The position numbers were made by a program, and so were the translations under genes. From positions 781,001 through 845,000 of the forward strand of contig NZ_CP107558.1 of NCBI RefSeq assembly GCF_026427715.1: DNA of 64,000 nt. Direction: 5' to 3'. The notes beneath the pieces were generated by a model. It saw nothing but the letters and a program-made list of their open reading frames with translations. It was not told the DNA's origin and searched no databases. The stretch is from Methylocystis sp. MJC1. GTDB taxonomy: Bacteria; Pseudomonadota; Alphaproteobacteria; Rhizobiales; Beijerinckiaceae. Below, in pieces: positions 49,967 to 61,101 of this stretch. Positions within the stretch are counted from its first letter, which is position 1, and each line of letters begins with the position of its first letter.

Positions 49967-52900
49967 TCTGCGGCCTCGCCGATGAAGTCCGCTGGCAGGG
50001 TCGCGTCGTCGTGCGCCGCGAGCGCGGCGCCCTCGTTGAGATGCTTGCGGAACCAGAACGCATAGAGCGCCGGCAGGAACAGCACGGTGAGGAAGGTCGC
50101 GACGAACAGGCCGCCCATGATGGTCAGCGCCATCGGCCCCCAAAAGGCGGAATGCGAGAGCGGGATTATCGCGAGAATCGCGGCAAGCGCAGTCAGCGCC
50201 ACCGGACGCACGCGCCGCACCGTGGCGCCGATGATCGCCTCGCGATAATTGGCTCCGCTTTCGAGATCCTGCCGGACCTGATCGACGAGGATGATGGAAT
50301 TACGCATGTCCATGCCTGAAAGCGCGATAAGGCCAAGCAGCGCCACAAAGCCGAAGGGCGCATGCGCCAGATTCAACGCGAGAGAGGCGCCGATAAGGCC
50401 GAGCGGGGCGCTCATCATCACAAGCGCGACGCGCGTGAAGTTCTGGAGCTGGAACATCACGATTGTGAGCATGGCGAAAATGACGATCGGGAAGACGGCG
50501 AAGATAGAGGTGTTGCCTTTGGCCGACTCCTCGATGGCGCCGCCCATCTCCATCCGGTAGCCCTGCGGCAGTCGCTCGCGGATATCGGCGAGCTTGGGCC
50601 AAAGACGCGTCGAGACGTCAGGCGCCTGCACGCCGTCCTTGACGCCCGAGCGGACCGTGATCGTCATGTTCCGATTGCGCCGCCAGAAGATCGGCTCCTC
50701 GTGCTCATAGACGATCTTGGCGACCTGCGAGACTGTCACCGGCTTGCCGTCGCGCGAATAAACGACCATATCGCCGAGCCGCCCAAGGTCGCCGCGCTCG
50801 CCCGGTTCGGCGCGCGCTACGACATCGATCTGGTCGATGCCGTCGCGCAGCGTCGTCACGGTGACGCCGGAGATGACCATGCGCAGGCGATTGGAGATGT
50901 CCTGAGGCGTCACGCCGAGAAGGCGGGCGCGATCCTGATCGATGACGAGACGCACGCTCGGCGTCTGCTCGTTCCAGGAGAGATGCGGATCGTCGACGCC
51001 CTCGTCCGTCGCCATCACGTCGCGCACCTGATAGGCAACGGCGCGCACCTTCTCGGGGTCGTCGCCGATGATGCGGAACTGCACCGGAAAGCCTGTCGGC
51101 GGGCCGTAGCTGAAGCGTTCGACGCGCGCGCGCGCTTGCGGCACGGCGCCATTGGCGATCGCCGCGTCGAGCTTTTTCTTGAGCCGTTCGCGGGCCGCAA
51201 TATCCTTGGAGACGATGACGATCTCGGAATAAGCTTCGTTTGGCAGTTGCGGATTGAGCCCGAGCCAGAAGCGCGGCGGCCCTTGGCCGATATAGCTTGT
51301 GTAGAACGCCGCGTCTGGATCGTCCTTGATGAGCGCCTCGGCCTGCCGCGCCGCCTCCGAAGAGGCGCTGATCGAGGAGCCCTCCGGCAGCCGCAACTGG
51401 AAGAAGAGCTCCAGCCGCTCGGCATAGGGAAAGAACTGTTTCTGCACCACGATCATGCCGGCAATCGACAGAGCGAAGATCCCCGCCGTCGAGGCGATCA
51501 CGAGAAGACGGTTATCCACCGCCCATGTGACGAGCCGCCTCAGACGCTTGTAGAAAGGCGTCCTGTAGATTTCGTCCGGATCGTGCAGCGCATGCGTCTT
51601 GCTGAAATCGGGCAGGAGCTTCACGCCGAGAAAGGGCGTGAACATCACGGCGACGAGCCATGACGCCATAAGGGCGATGAGCAGCACCCAGAACATGGAG
51701 CTCGTATATTCGCCGACAGCGGAATTTGCGAAGCCCACGGGCAGAAATCCAGCCGCGGTGATGAGCGTGCCGGTGAGCATGGGAAAGGCGGTCGACTCCC
51801 AGGCGAAGGTCGCGGCTTTGATGCGGTTGTAGCCTTGCTCCATCTTCACCATCATCATCTCGACCGCGATGATGGCGTCGTCGACGAGAAGGCCGAGCGC
51901 GATGATGAGCGCGCCGAGCGAGATGCGCTGCAGGTCGACGCCCATCAGATTCATGAAGGTGAAAACGAAGGCGAGAACCAGCGGCACCGAGAGCGCCACG
52001 ACAATGCCCGTGCGAAATCCCAACGAGACGAAGCTGACCCCGAGAACGATGACGAGCGCTTCGAGGAAGGATCGGGTGAACTCGCCAACCGCGTCCTCGA
52101 CGACCTTTGGCTGATCGGCGACCTGGTCGATGTCGATTCCGATCGGAACCTTTGCGCGCACCTCGTCGACGGCGGCGGTCACAGCCTTGCCGAATTTGAA
52201 GACATTGCCGCCCTTCGCCATGACGGCGCCGACGACCATTGCAGGCTTGCCCTTGTAGCGGGAAAGGAAGGACGGCGGGTCCTCGAAGCCGGCGTAGACA
52301 TTGGCGATGTCGCCGAGGCGGATGACTTTTCCATTGGCTGGAACAGGAATGGCGGCGATCGCGTCGGCGCCTTTCAACTCTTCTGTGACCTTGATGCGGA
52401 CGCGATTGGAAGAGGTTTCATAAACGCCGGCGTCATTCACGGCGTTCTGCTTGGCGAGCGAGTCGAAAATGGCCTGCGGCTCGACGCCCAGATTGGCGAT
52501 CTTGGCTTCGCTGAACTCCACGAAGATACGGCGCAACTGCTCGCCATAGACGTCGACCTTCACGACGTCTGGCGTCTCGATCAGCCGCTGGCGCAGAACT
52601 TCGACGACCTTGTCCAGCATATTGTAATCGGCGCCGTCGCCGGTGACCGCGTAAAGCACGGCGTCGACGTCGCCATATTCGTCGTTGACCAGCGGGCCCT
52701 GGACGCCTGCCGGCAGATCGCCCTTGATGTCGCCGAGCTTCTTGCGCAGCTGATAGAAGAGCTGGGGGATTTCCTTGGGCGGCGTATTATCCTTGAAGGT
52801 GACCTGCATCGCCAGGAAGCCTGGCTTCGTGTAGGTGTCGATCTTCTCGAGATAGGGCAGCGTCTGAAGCTTCTTTTCGCAAAGATCCGCAACCTGGTCG

Positions 52901-53085
52901 CGCATCTCGCTCGCCGTCGACCCTGGCCAGAGCGCGGTGACATTCGCCACCTTGATGGTGAAGGACGGGTCCTCCGCGCGCCCGAGGCGCAGATAGGAAT
53001 AGCCGCCGGCGACGCCGATCGCCAGCATCAGGAAGAGCATCAGCGCCGGCCGCGACACCGCCCATTTCGATAGGTTGAAGCCCAT
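49963..53085 (-). CDS. RND-type efflux pump inner-membrane transporter (HAE1/AcrB-like)
   Basis: 1040 aa, the usual length. The N-terminal helix is followed by the porter domain. The TM4 proton-relay pair is in LGLLVDDAIIAVEMM, and TM10 has LIALSGMDMRNSIILVDQVR. SKWAVSRPALMLFLMLAIG at the start is typical. It exports lipophilic compounds using the proton gradient, together with the adaptor encoded 12 bp upstream and an outer-membrane channel that is not in this operon. Confidence 0.96.
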   Translation of the reverse strand: MGFNLSKWAVSRPALMLFLMLAIGVAGGYSYLRLGRAEDPSFTIKVANVTALWPGSTASEMRDQVADLCEKKLQTLPYLEKIDTYTKPGFLAMQVTFKDNTPPKEIPQLFYQLRKKLGDIKGDLPAGVQGPLVNDEYGDVDAVLYAVTGDGADYNMLDKVVEVLRQRLIETPDVVKVDVYGEQLRRIFVEFSEAKIANLGVEPQAIFDSLAKQNAVNDAGVYETSSNRVRIKVTEELKGADAIAAIPVPANGKVIRLGDIANVYAGFEDPPSFLSRYKGKPAMVVGAVMAKGGNVFKFGKAVTAAVDEVRAKVPIGIDIDQVADQPKVVEDAVGEFTRSFLEALVIVLGVSFVSLGFRTGIVVALSVPLVLAFVFTFMNLMGVDLQRISLGALIIALGLLVDDAIIAVEMMMVKMEQGYNRIKAATFAWESTAFPMLTGTLITAAGFLPVGFANSAVGEYTSSMFWVLLIALMASWLVAVMFTPFLGVKLLPDFSKTHALHDPDEIYRTPFYKRLRRLVTWAVDNRLLVIASTAGIFALSIAGMIVVQKQFFPYAERLELFFQLRLPEGSSISASSEAARQAEALIKDDPDAAFYTSYIGQGPPRFWLGLNPQLPNEAYSEIVIVSKDIAARERLKKKLDAAIANGAVPQARARVERFSYGPPTGFPVQFRIIGDDPEKVRAVAYQVRDVMATDEGVDDPHLSWNEQTPSVRLVIDQDRARLLGVTPQDISNRLRMVISGVTVTTLRDGIDQIDVVARAEPGERGDLGRLGDMVVYSRDGKPVTVSQVAKIVYEHEEPIFWRRNRNMTITVRSGVKDGVQAPDVSTRLWPKLADIRERLPQGYRMEMGGAIEESAKGNTSIFAVFPIVIFAMLTIVMFQLQNFTRVALVMMSAPLGLIGASLALNLAHAPFGFVALLGLIALSGMDMRNSIILVDQVRQDLESGANYREAIIGATVRRVRPVALTALAAILAIIPLSHSAFWGPMALTIMGGLFVATFLTVLFLPALYAFWFRKHLNEGAALAAHDDATLPADFIGEAAE

Positions 53086-53097
53086 GGCGCCTGTCTC

Positions 53098-54192
53098 CTA
53101 CAGCGACTGGCGCGTCATGACACGCACCTTTCGCCCGGCTTCCAGCTTGTGCACGCCGAGCACGACGATTTGATCGCTTTCGGAAAGGCCCGAGACAAGC
53201 GCCGCGTCCGACGCGTAACGGACGAGCTTGACCGGAGCGAGCGTTAGGCGGCTGTCGGCGCCGACCTTCCAAACCGATGGCCCGTCGCCCTGATTGTAGA
53301 GAGCCGAGAGCGGCACGCTCATCACCGTCTGGGCGCCCGGCGCCGAGATGGCGAGCGTCGCGCTCATGCCGAGCTGCACCGCCTGGTCCGGGTCGAGAAT
53401 CGAATAGCGCGCGGCGAAGGTGCGCGTCGCGGCGTCGGCGGCCGGGCTCAGCTCGCGAAGCTTCGCCTGATAGGTCTTTCCCTTGTTGGACCAAAGCGTC
53501 AGAGTCGCCGTCCCTTTGTCGGCCAGCGGGACGAAATCCTCCGGCAGCGAGACCGCCGCCTCGAGCTCTCCGGAATGGGCGAGCTTGATCGCCGTCTGCC
53601 CGGCAATCATGACTTGACCCGGCTCGATGAGCGTTTGCGTCACCACGCCGTCGCCGTCGGCGCGAAGGGTGGCGTAGTCGATCGAGTTGCGCGACAGCTC
53701 CAGCGCGCGCTCGGCCCGTTGCTGGCGCCCGCGCGCCTCCTGGGCGGCGGCGCGAATGCGATCGAGCGCCGCGTCGGTCGTCCAGCCGTTCTTGCGTAAG
53801 GCGAGCGCGCGTTTCTCGTCGCCGAGCGCCTGCGCCAGGACCATTTTCGCGGCGGAAAATTCCGCCTCCGCCTGCTCGGCCTGGAGCTTCAGATCGTTTT
53901 CGTCCAGCGCTGCGAGCGGGGCGCCGGCCCTCACCTTTTGGCCTGCCTGGACGAATCGCTTCACAACCTTGCCCGTGACGCGGAAACCGAGGTCCGATTC
54001 GACGCGCGGGCGGATGGTCGCGACAAATTCCCGCGGCTGCGACTGCGCCGCGAGTCGCGGCTGGGAGACAAGCACAGGCCGGTCATTGGACGCGTCGCCG
54101 GGCTGGTCGCGCCGTTGCTCGCAAGCGGCGAGCCCAAGCGCGGCCAAAAGAGCAGCGACGCCCAAGGAAATTGATGAAGCAAGCTTGGTCAT
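53098..54192 (-). CDS. RND efflux periplasmic adaptor (membrane-fusion lipoprotein)
   Basis: 364 aa from the ATG at 54192; a farther ATG would add 21 residues before the signal. A lipoprotein signal ends in the lipobox LGLAAC (Cys about 24). Biotinyl-lipoyl and coiled-coil segments follow (RFVQAGQKVRAGAPLAALDE, ADGDGVVTQTLIEPGQVM), then the beta-barrel and membrane-proximal domains. It links the RND pump to an outer-membrane channel. First gene of the operon, divergent from dnaK. Confidence 0.94.
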   Translation of the reverse strand: MTKLASSISLGVAALLAALGLAACEQRRDQPGDASNDRPVLVSQPRLAAQSQPREFVATIRPRVESDLGFRVTGKVVKRFVQAGQKVRAGAPLAALDENDLKLQAEQAEAEFSAAKMVLAQALGDEKRALALRKNGWTTDAALDRIRAAAQEARGRQQRAERALELSRNSIDYATLRADGDGVVTQTLIEPGQVMIAGQTAIKLAHSGELEAAVSLPEDFVPLADKGTATLTLWSNKGKTYQAKLRELSPAADAATRTFAARYSILDPDQAVQLGMSATLAISAPGAQTVMSVPLSALYNQGDGPSVWKVGADSRLTLAPVKLVRYASDAALVSGLSESDQIVVLGVHKLEAGRKVRVMTRQSL

Positions 54193-54333
54193 TGTATGAG
54201 GAGCGCCTCCGCGCGCCTGGAGGAGTAATGACTGACGATTTTTAATATTTATCACTCGTCACCAGCAGTCAAGCCCCGACCTAAGGCATTCGGTCGGAAT
54301 CTTGCAAGGCCCCGGCCGCCAATTCCATGCCCG

Positions 54334-54366
54334 CTTGTCGCGGAGGAATCCTTCTTCTATATGCGG
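54334..54366 (+). promoter_or_regulatory. Candidate sigma-32 promoter of dnaK
   Basis: CTTG (54334-54337), an 18-bp spacer and TCTATATGCGG agree with the alphaproteobacterial RpoH consensus CTTG-N17/18-CYTATNT apart from one base. It lies about 150 bp before the dnaK start. Confidence 0.5.
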
Positions 54367-54512
54367 CCAACCCTTGCGGCAGGCTTGGGCGAACACAATC
54401 TTGGGGAACGATAGCGCTTCTGGATCGCGCGGCGGGCTCATGGCGAGCCGCCGTCCAAGAGCGTCGAAGGGACCGCTTCGGGGTCCAAATTCGAAAGCGA
54501 AAGGAACGACAT

Positions 54513-56411
<1,899 letters not shown>

Positions 56412-56454
56412 GCGCGCTCTGGCCCCGAGCGGCCGAATGCGCTAGCCAACGGAA

Positions 56455-56482
56455 GCCCGGCGTGAGAGCGCCGGGTTTCGTT
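56455..56482 (+). terminator. Intrinsic terminator after dnaK
   Basis: Stem CCCGGCG / CGCCGGG with a 6-nt loop (TGAGAG), followed by TTTCGTT, 44 nt after the dnaK stop. It would largely uncouple dnaK from the genes that follow. Confidence 0.65.
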
Positions 56483-56512
56483 GCATCCAAGCGAGGCCAG
56501 GGAAGGCCCCAA

Positions 56513-56803
56513 ATGAGACCCTCCGCGGCGCTTGAATTACATCGCGAAGCTGTCCGGGCGGCGGTGCATCGCTACCGCACGGCCAATCCGCGCGTGTTCG
56601 GCTCCGTTCTGCATGGGGAGGATCACGAGGGCAGCGACATCGACATTCTGGTCGATGCGCTCCCGGGAGCGACCCTGTTCGATCTTGGCGGCCTGCAAAT
56701 GGACCTGCAGGGCATTCTGGGCGTGCGAGTCGATCTGCTGACGCCGCAGGAGCTGCTTAAGCGCATTCGCGCCCAGGTGATCTCCGAGGCGGAGCCGATA
56801 TGA
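56513..56803 (+). CDS. mntA: MntA-type minimal nucleotidyltransferase (antitoxin)
   Basis: 96 aa from the ATG at 56513. The active-site signature is FGSVLHGEDHEGSDIDILVD (GS followed by DxD), followed by LFDLGGLQMDLQGILGVRVD. MntA proteins neutralise HepT by adding AMP residues to its active-site tyrosine. The downstream hepT-like frame begins within the mntA stop codon (ATGA), the usual coupling. The presence of a complete antitoxin beside a damaged toxin is consistent with toxin decay. Confidence 0.88.
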   Translation: MRPSAALELHREAVRAAVHRYRTANPRVFGSVLHGEDHEGSDIDILVDALPGATLFDLGGLQMDLQGILGVRVDLLTPQELLKRIRAQVISEAEPI

Positions 56804-57186
56804 GGGACCGGAACGTCTTCTTCGTCCTCGACCAAATATTAGAGGCGAGTCGGCGAGCCACGTCCTTTGTAGAGGGAAGAACAGGATTTTCTCGCCGATG
56901 CCCGAACGCAGCAGGCGGTCGCCATGAGCCTTGTCATCATTGGCGAGGCGGCGACGCGGCTCGGACGAGATCAGGGGAGTTTGTCGCGGCGCATCCTAAC
57001 CTGCCGTTGAATGACATGGTTGGATTGCGCAATCGGATCGCCCACGGCTATACCGAGCTGAACTTTCGCGTCAATTGGCAAACAGTGCTGTCAGGCGCGC
57101 CGGAATTGCTTTGTCGCCTCGATACCATTTATGAGGCTGCTGGAGAGCAATTAGGCGGCGCGCCGAACGGACCAACCGAAGACTAA
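56800..57186 (+). pseudogene. hepT: HepT-like HEPN toxin with two compensating frameshifts
   Basis: The frame starts MRDRNVFFVLDQILEAS, as in HepT, and ends with LPLNDMVGLRNRIAHGY, which holds the catalytic R-x4-H. Between about 56878 and 56973 the HepT sequence (QDFLADARTQQAVAMSL, VIIGEAATRLGRD) lies in another frame. One base is apparently gained near 56878 and one lost near 56972, so the 128-codon frame reopens but about 31 residues in the middle are replaced by unrelated sequence. That region normally carries a core helix. The protein is probably inactive, unless these are sequencing errors. Confidence 0.75.
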
Positions 57187-57187
57187 A

Positions 57188-58309
57188 ATGTCCAAACGCG
57201 ATTATTACGAAGTCCTCGGCATCTCGAAGACCGCGACGGAAGTCGAGATGAAGATCGCTTTTCGCAAGATGGCGATGCAATGCCATCCTGACCGCCATCC
57301 GGGCGACGCGGAGGCTGAGGCGCGCTTCAAGGAATTGAACGAGGCCTATCAGACCCTCACCGATCCGCAGAAGCGCTCGGCCTATGACCGCTTCGGCCAC
57401 GCCGCATTCGAGCAGGGCGGCATGGGGGGCTTCGGCGCGTCGGAAGGCTTCGGCGCCTCCATGGCCGATATCTTCGAGGATCTCTTCGGCGACGTGATGG
57501 GCCGACGCGGCGGCCGCTCCGGCGGGCGCGAGCGCGGCTCCGACCTGCGCTACAATATGGAGATCACGCTGGATGAGGCCTATCACGGCAAAACCGCCTC
57601 GCTCCAGATCCCGACCTCGGCCACCTGCGAGGCCTGCGCCGGCACGGGCGCCAAGAAGGGCTCCAAGCCCAAAACCTGCACCACTTGCGCCGGCCACGGC
57701 CGCGTGCGCGCGCAGCAGGGCTTTTTCGCCATCGAACGCACTTGCCCGACCTGCCAGGGACGCGGCGAGATCATCGAGAATCCTTGCCCCTCCTGCTCGG
57801 GCTCGGGCCGCAAGACGGTGGAGCGCTCGCTTTCAGTCAATGTGCCGCCGGGCGTCGAGGACGGGACCCGCATTCGCCTTGCCGGCGAGGGCGAGGCCGG
57901 TATGCGCGGCGGACCGCCCGGCGATCTTTACATCTTCCTCTCGGTGAAGCCGCACCCCTTCTTCCAGCGCGACGGAGCCGACCTTTATTGCCGCGTGCCG
58001 ATCTCGATGGTCCGCGCGGCGCTGGGCGGCGAAATCCAGGTCCATGCGCTCGACGGCTCGGAGGTCAAGATCAAGGTGCCGGAGGGAGCCCAATCCGGCC
58101 GGCAGATCAAGGCCAAGGGCAAGGGCATGCCGGTGCTACGCGGGCGCGACAACGGCGATTTGCATGTGCAGCTCAGCGTCGAGACCCCGCAGAAGCTCAC
58201 CAAGCGGCAAAAAGAGCTGCTGGCGGAGTTCGAGAAGGAATCCTCGCACGAGACGCATCCCGAGGAGCATGGATTCTTCGCGCGAATGAAGGATTTGTTC
58301 GGAGGGTAG
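57188..58309 (+). CDS. dnaJ: Chaperone DnaJ (Hsp40)
   Basis: 373 aa. The J domain has HPD (CHPDRHPGD), followed by a Gly/Phe-rich linker and four zinc-finger repeats [24 protein letters not shown] and CPSCSGSG, then the C-terminal substrate-binding domains. It starts 2 bp after the hepT-like stop. It stimulates DnaK ATP hydrolysis. A strong terminator follows. Confidence 0.98.
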   Translation: MSKRDYYEVLGISKTATEVEMKIAFRKMAMQCHPDRHPGDAEAEARFKELNEAYQTLTDPQKRSAYDRFGHAAFEQGGMGGFGASEGFGASMADIFEDLFGDVMGRRGGRSGGRERGSDLRYNMEITLDEAYHGKTASLQIPTSATCEACAGTGAKKGSKPKTCTTCAGHGRVRAQQGFFAIERTCPTCQGRGEIIENPCPSCSGSGRKTVERSLSVNVPPGVEDGTRIRLAGEGEAGMRGGPPGDLYIFLSVKPHPFFQRDGADLYCRVPISMVRAALGGEIQVHALDGSEVKIKVPEGAQSGRQIKAKGKGMPVLRGRDNGDLHVQLSVETPQKLTKRQKELLAEFEKESSHETHPEEHGFFARMKDLFGG

Positions 58310-58321
58310 GGGGCGAGACGC

Positions 58322-58350
58322 GGCATGCCAGCTTAGACATGCCCTTTTTT
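58322..58350 (+). terminator. Intrinsic terminator after dnaJ
   Basis: GGCATG / CATGCC stem followed by CTTTTTT, starting 12 nt after the dnaJ stop codon. The stem is short but the T-run is the best in the window. Confidence 0.7.
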
Positions 58351-58351
58351 A

Positions 58352-58382
58352 CGTCATTGCTTCGCTTCGCTCGCAATGACGG
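58352..58382. repeat. Miniature family A repeat
   Basis: CGTCATTGCTTCGCTTCGCT...CGCAATGACGG, a 31-bp derivative of the family with the inner part missing, in the convergent gap between dnaJ and the permease gene. Confidence 0.7.
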
Positions 58383-58402
58383 TTTTCGCGCCGAACATTC
58401 GA

Positions 58403-59818
58403 TTAAATGCGCGGAGAGTCTTCCGCGCAAGCCAGCCGGCTATGGCGTCGGCTGTAGAGAAAATAAATCGCCAGCCCGATCGCCATCCAAATGAGAAAGC
58501 GCTCCCAGGCGATGATCGGTAGCCTGGATAAGAGCCACAGCGAGAAGGCGACGCCGGCCAGCGGCGTGAAGGGCACGAAAGGCGTACGGAAGCTTCTCGG
58601 CGCATCGGGCCGGGTCTTGCGCAGCACAATGACGGCGATGCAAATGACCACGAAGGCCGATAGCGTGCCGATATTCACGAGCTCGGCCACTTCCTTGATC
58701 GGATAAAGCGCGGCGACGATCGCCGTCAGCGCGCCGGCGATGAGCGTCGGCCGATAGGGCGTGCGAAAGCGCGGATGCAGGACCGCGAACCATTGCGGCA
58801 GCAGGCCGTCGCGGCTCATCGCGAACCAGATGCGCGCGCAGCCAAGCAGAAACGCCAGCATCACGCTCGTAATGCCGGCGACAGCCGCAATCGAGACGAT
58901 GAAGGCCACCCAGGGCAGGCCGATCGAGGCGAAAGCGGCGACGACGGGCGCCGGCGTGTCCAGCGTGTCGAAGCGTGCAATGCCGGTGAGCACCAGCGAC
59001 ATGGCGACATAGAGCGTGAGCGATATAGCGAGCGACAGCAGCACGGCGCGGGGCAGGTCGCGTTGCGGATGGCGCGCTTCCTCCGCCGCCGTCGTCAGCG
59101 TGTCGTAACCAAAGACCGCGAAGAACACGACCGCCGCGCCCTCGGCGACCCCCGAGAAGCCGAAGGGCATGAAGGGCCGCCAATTCTCGACGCGCACATA
59201 GGGCAGGCCGGCCGCGATGACGAAGAGCACGGCCGCGATCTTCAAAACCACCATCGCCGTGTTGAAGCGCGCGCCCCATTCGATGCGCAAAGTCAGCAGT
59301 GCGGCGACCCCGAGCGCGCCGAGCGCCGCGAGAAGATCGACGACATGACCGGGGCCTGTCCCAACCGCGCCGGCCGCCCAATCGGGAAGGGGAATGCCGA
59401 GCTGGGCGAGCAGCGCCTGAAAATAGCCCGACCAGCCGATGGAGACGACGGCGACGACCAGCGCATATTCGAGCAGAAGATCCCAGCCAATGATCCAGGC
59501 GACAAGCTCGCCGAGCACGGCGTAGGAATAAGTGTAGGCGCTGCCCGCGACAGGAATCAGACCCGCAAATTCCGCGTAGGACAGCGCGGCGGCGCCGCTG
59601 GCGACGCCGGCGATCAGAAACGACAAGGCGACGGCCGGGCCGGCCTGTGTCGCGGCGACGACGCCGGTCAGCACGAAAATGCCGACGCCGATCAATCCGC
59701 CGAGCCCGATGCTGGTGAGCTGCCACACGCCCAGCACGCGGGGGAAGCCGCCCGCGCGGTCGGCTTCCGATCGAAGGCGCTCGATGGATTTGGCGCGCGC
59801 CAGCTCGCGCAGGCTCAT
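58403..59818 (-). CDS. APC-family amino acid permease (cationic amino acid transporter type)
   Basis: 471 aa from the ATG at 59818, with AAGGGGGC 6 bp upstream; an ATG five codons earlier is less likely. It has 12 or more hydrophobic segments. GLGGLIGVGIFVLTGVVAAT near the start and FFAVFGYDTLTTAAEEARHP in the middle are hallmarks of the CAT/YfnA subgroup. It imports amino acids with protons or sodium; the substrate cannot be read from sequence. Confidence 0.92.
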   Translation of the reverse strand: MSLRELARAKSIERLRSEADRAGGFPRVLGVWQLTSIGLGGLIGVGIFVLTGVVAATQAGPAVALSFLIAGVASGAAALSYAEFAGLIPVAGSAYTYSYAVLGELVAWIIGWDLLLEYALVVAVVSIGWSGYFQALLAQLGIPLPDWAAGAVGTGPGHVVDLLAALGALGVAALLTLRIEWGARFNTAMVVLKIAAVLFVIAAGLPYVRVENWRPFMPFGFSGVAEGAAVVFFAVFGYDTLTTAAEEARHPQRDLPRAVLLSLAISLTLYVAMSLVLTGIARFDTLDTPAPVVAAFASIGLPWVAFIVSIAAVAGITSVMLAFLLGCARIWFAMSRDGLLPQWFAVLHPRFRTPYRPTLIAGALTAIVAALYPIKEVAELVNIGTLSAFVVICIAVIVLRKTRPDAPRSFRTPFVPFTPLAGVAFSLWLLSRLPIIAWERFLIWMAIGLAIYFLYSRRHSRLACAEDSPRI

Positions 59819-59913
59819 GCTTGCCCCCTTCATACCCGAGGCTTCACATAAGCGATCGCGCGAGCGCTGTCATGTTCGACAAAAGAGCGGGCAAAGTCGC
59901 CCTTTTGCGCGGC

Positions 59914-60252
59914 TTATTTCTCCGCCGCCTCGAGATGCGTCAGCGCTTCTTCCGCGTGCTTCGTCGCGGCTTCAGCCTTTTTCTCCTTGCCCGTCTCGAT
60001 GGCCTTTTCGAGATGGGTGATGCCCTGCTTGATATGCGGGTTTGCCTTTTCCTTCTCTGCCGCCTCGGCGTGCTTCAGCGCTTGTTCGGCGTGGGTCGCG
60101 AGGACGTCGGGATGGCCCATCTTGCCATGCTCGATTGCCTGTTTTGTATGCGCGATCGCTTCCGAAAGATGGCTTTCGGCGAAGGCCAGCCGTGGCGCGA
60201 AGGCCAATCCGAGCGCCAGGGAAAGCGCGACAGCGAAAACTCTGCGGTCCAT
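59914..60252 (-). CDS. SmbP-like small metal-binding protein
   Basis: 112 aa from the ATG at 60252. A Sec signal (VFAVALSLALGLAFAPRLAFA) precedes a mature part made of repeated helices with regularly placed His and Glu: HLSEAIAHTKQAIEHGK, HAEQALKHAEAAEKEK, HIKQGITHLEKAIETGK, HAEEALTHLEAAEK. It closely recalls the periplasmic SmbP of Nitrosomonas, which binds copper and other metals. In this organism a copper-buffering role in the periplasm is plausible but inferred. Monocistronic. Confidence 0.85.
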   Translation of the reverse strand: MDRRVFAVALSLALGLAFAPRLAFAESHLSEAIAHTKQAIEHGKMGHPDVLATHAEQALKHAEAAEKEKANPHIKQGITHLEKAIETGKEKKAEAATKHAEEALTHLEAAEK

Positions 60253-60349
60253 GGAACCTCTCCTCAAATAGACGCCGCACAGGCCCATATGGAGCGGCTA
60301 TGTCGCTCTTCCAGCGTCGCAGCGGCGCGGCCCAGGGTCGCTGCGGGCT

Positions 60350-60751
60350 TTATTGCCTGTCAGCCGCGTAAAGCGTGCAGCTTTCGCCGAATGCGCCGAG
60401 GCCCTCCTCCAGAAGAGAGGCGAGGAGGGGGATGCCCAGGAGATAGGCTGAAGGGGAGCCCTGGCGCCGGTCGCGCGCCTGGCGCAACGCCTCGTTCCAA
60501 TCCGCCGCTGCGAAGTCGCCGCGCCCGACCCAGGCCAAAGCCACAAGCTCCGCCTGTTCGTCCTCGTCCATGGAGTCGATGAAGGAAGCGATTTCGTTGC
60601 GCACAGAGTCGAATGCGTCCTCGGTCATGACGCTGACGAAATTGTCGTCGGTCGCATTGGAGGCGTCGGCCTCCATGCCTTCGTCCTCGCTTTCGAGTTC
60701 GCGCGCTTTGACGACGATAAAGCAAACCTTGTCGGTGCTGATGGTGGGCAT
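60350..60751 (-). CDS. DUF3775-like protein
   Basis: 133 aa from the ATG at 60751 (AGAGGA upstream); an earlier TTG would add 74 residues without features. It begins MPTISTDKVCFIVVKARELE. The family segment DEDEQAELVALAWVGRGDFA, followed by WNEALRQARDRR and YLLGIPLLASLLEEGLGAFG, matches DUF3775 (from memory). It is acidic, soluble and of unknown function. The upstream region shares a 31-bp element with the ald promoter on the opposite strand. Confidence 0.78.
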   Translation of the reverse strand: MPTISTDKVCFIVVKARELESEDEGMEADASNATDDNFVSVMTEDAFDSVRNEIASFIDSMDEDEQAELVALAWVGRGDFAAADWNEALRQARDRRQGSPSAYLLGIPLLASLLEEGLGAFGESCTLYAADRQ

Positions 60752-60798
60752 GGCCGTTCCTCTCCGTGTCATCTGATCCGGCGGCTGAACCGCGACCT

Positions 60799-60829
60799 TT
60801 GTCCGCGAGCGGCGCCCCTTGCATATATT
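60799..60829 (+). promoter_or_regulatory. Promoter-like element, near-copy of the ald promoter
   Basis: TTGTCC, a 17-bp spacer and CATATATT; 27 of 31 positions match the element at 62498, including most of the spacer. On this strand it points to the acyltransferase-like operon at 61102, though the leader would be about 265 nt. Confidence 0.4.
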
Positions 60830-60959
60830 CATCGCGGATAATTTCGGCCGGTCTCGGCGCAATATTTTTGGCGGCGATTCAAAGTGACGTCCGAAAAGGA
60901 CGCCCCGCCGCGGATGCGGAAACCACGCGCCTGCGATAGTGAAGACCGTGCTATGCAGA

Positions 60960-61092
60960 AGTAATTCATGCAAAACAAATAATTAACTACTGGAATATTG
61001 TTATTAAAATAAAGTATTATATAGTTTTATGTGTGCGCCAATTTTCTGACACTATTGATTTATACTACTATGTAGTGAGTAAAAAGTAGGAG
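60960..61092 (+). promoter_or_regulatory. AT-rich promoter region of the acyltransferase/diiron operon
   Basis: About 130 bp of markedly AT-rich DNA in a GC-rich genome. A TATACT hexamer at 61061-61066 overlaps the perfect 13-bp palindrome ACTACTATGTAGT (61064-61076), and AGGAG lies at 61088-61092. The palindrome is a candidate operator over the -10 region. No gene is seen in 60752-61101. Confidence 0.5.
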
Positions 61093-61101
61093 TAAATTGA
61101 A

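Noticed and set aside
49352..50143. TetR gene extended upstream to 263 residues
   Set aside because: The extra N-terminal residues are translated from inside the RND gene in another frame; the ATG at 49966 overlapping the RND stop gives the normal TetR start.
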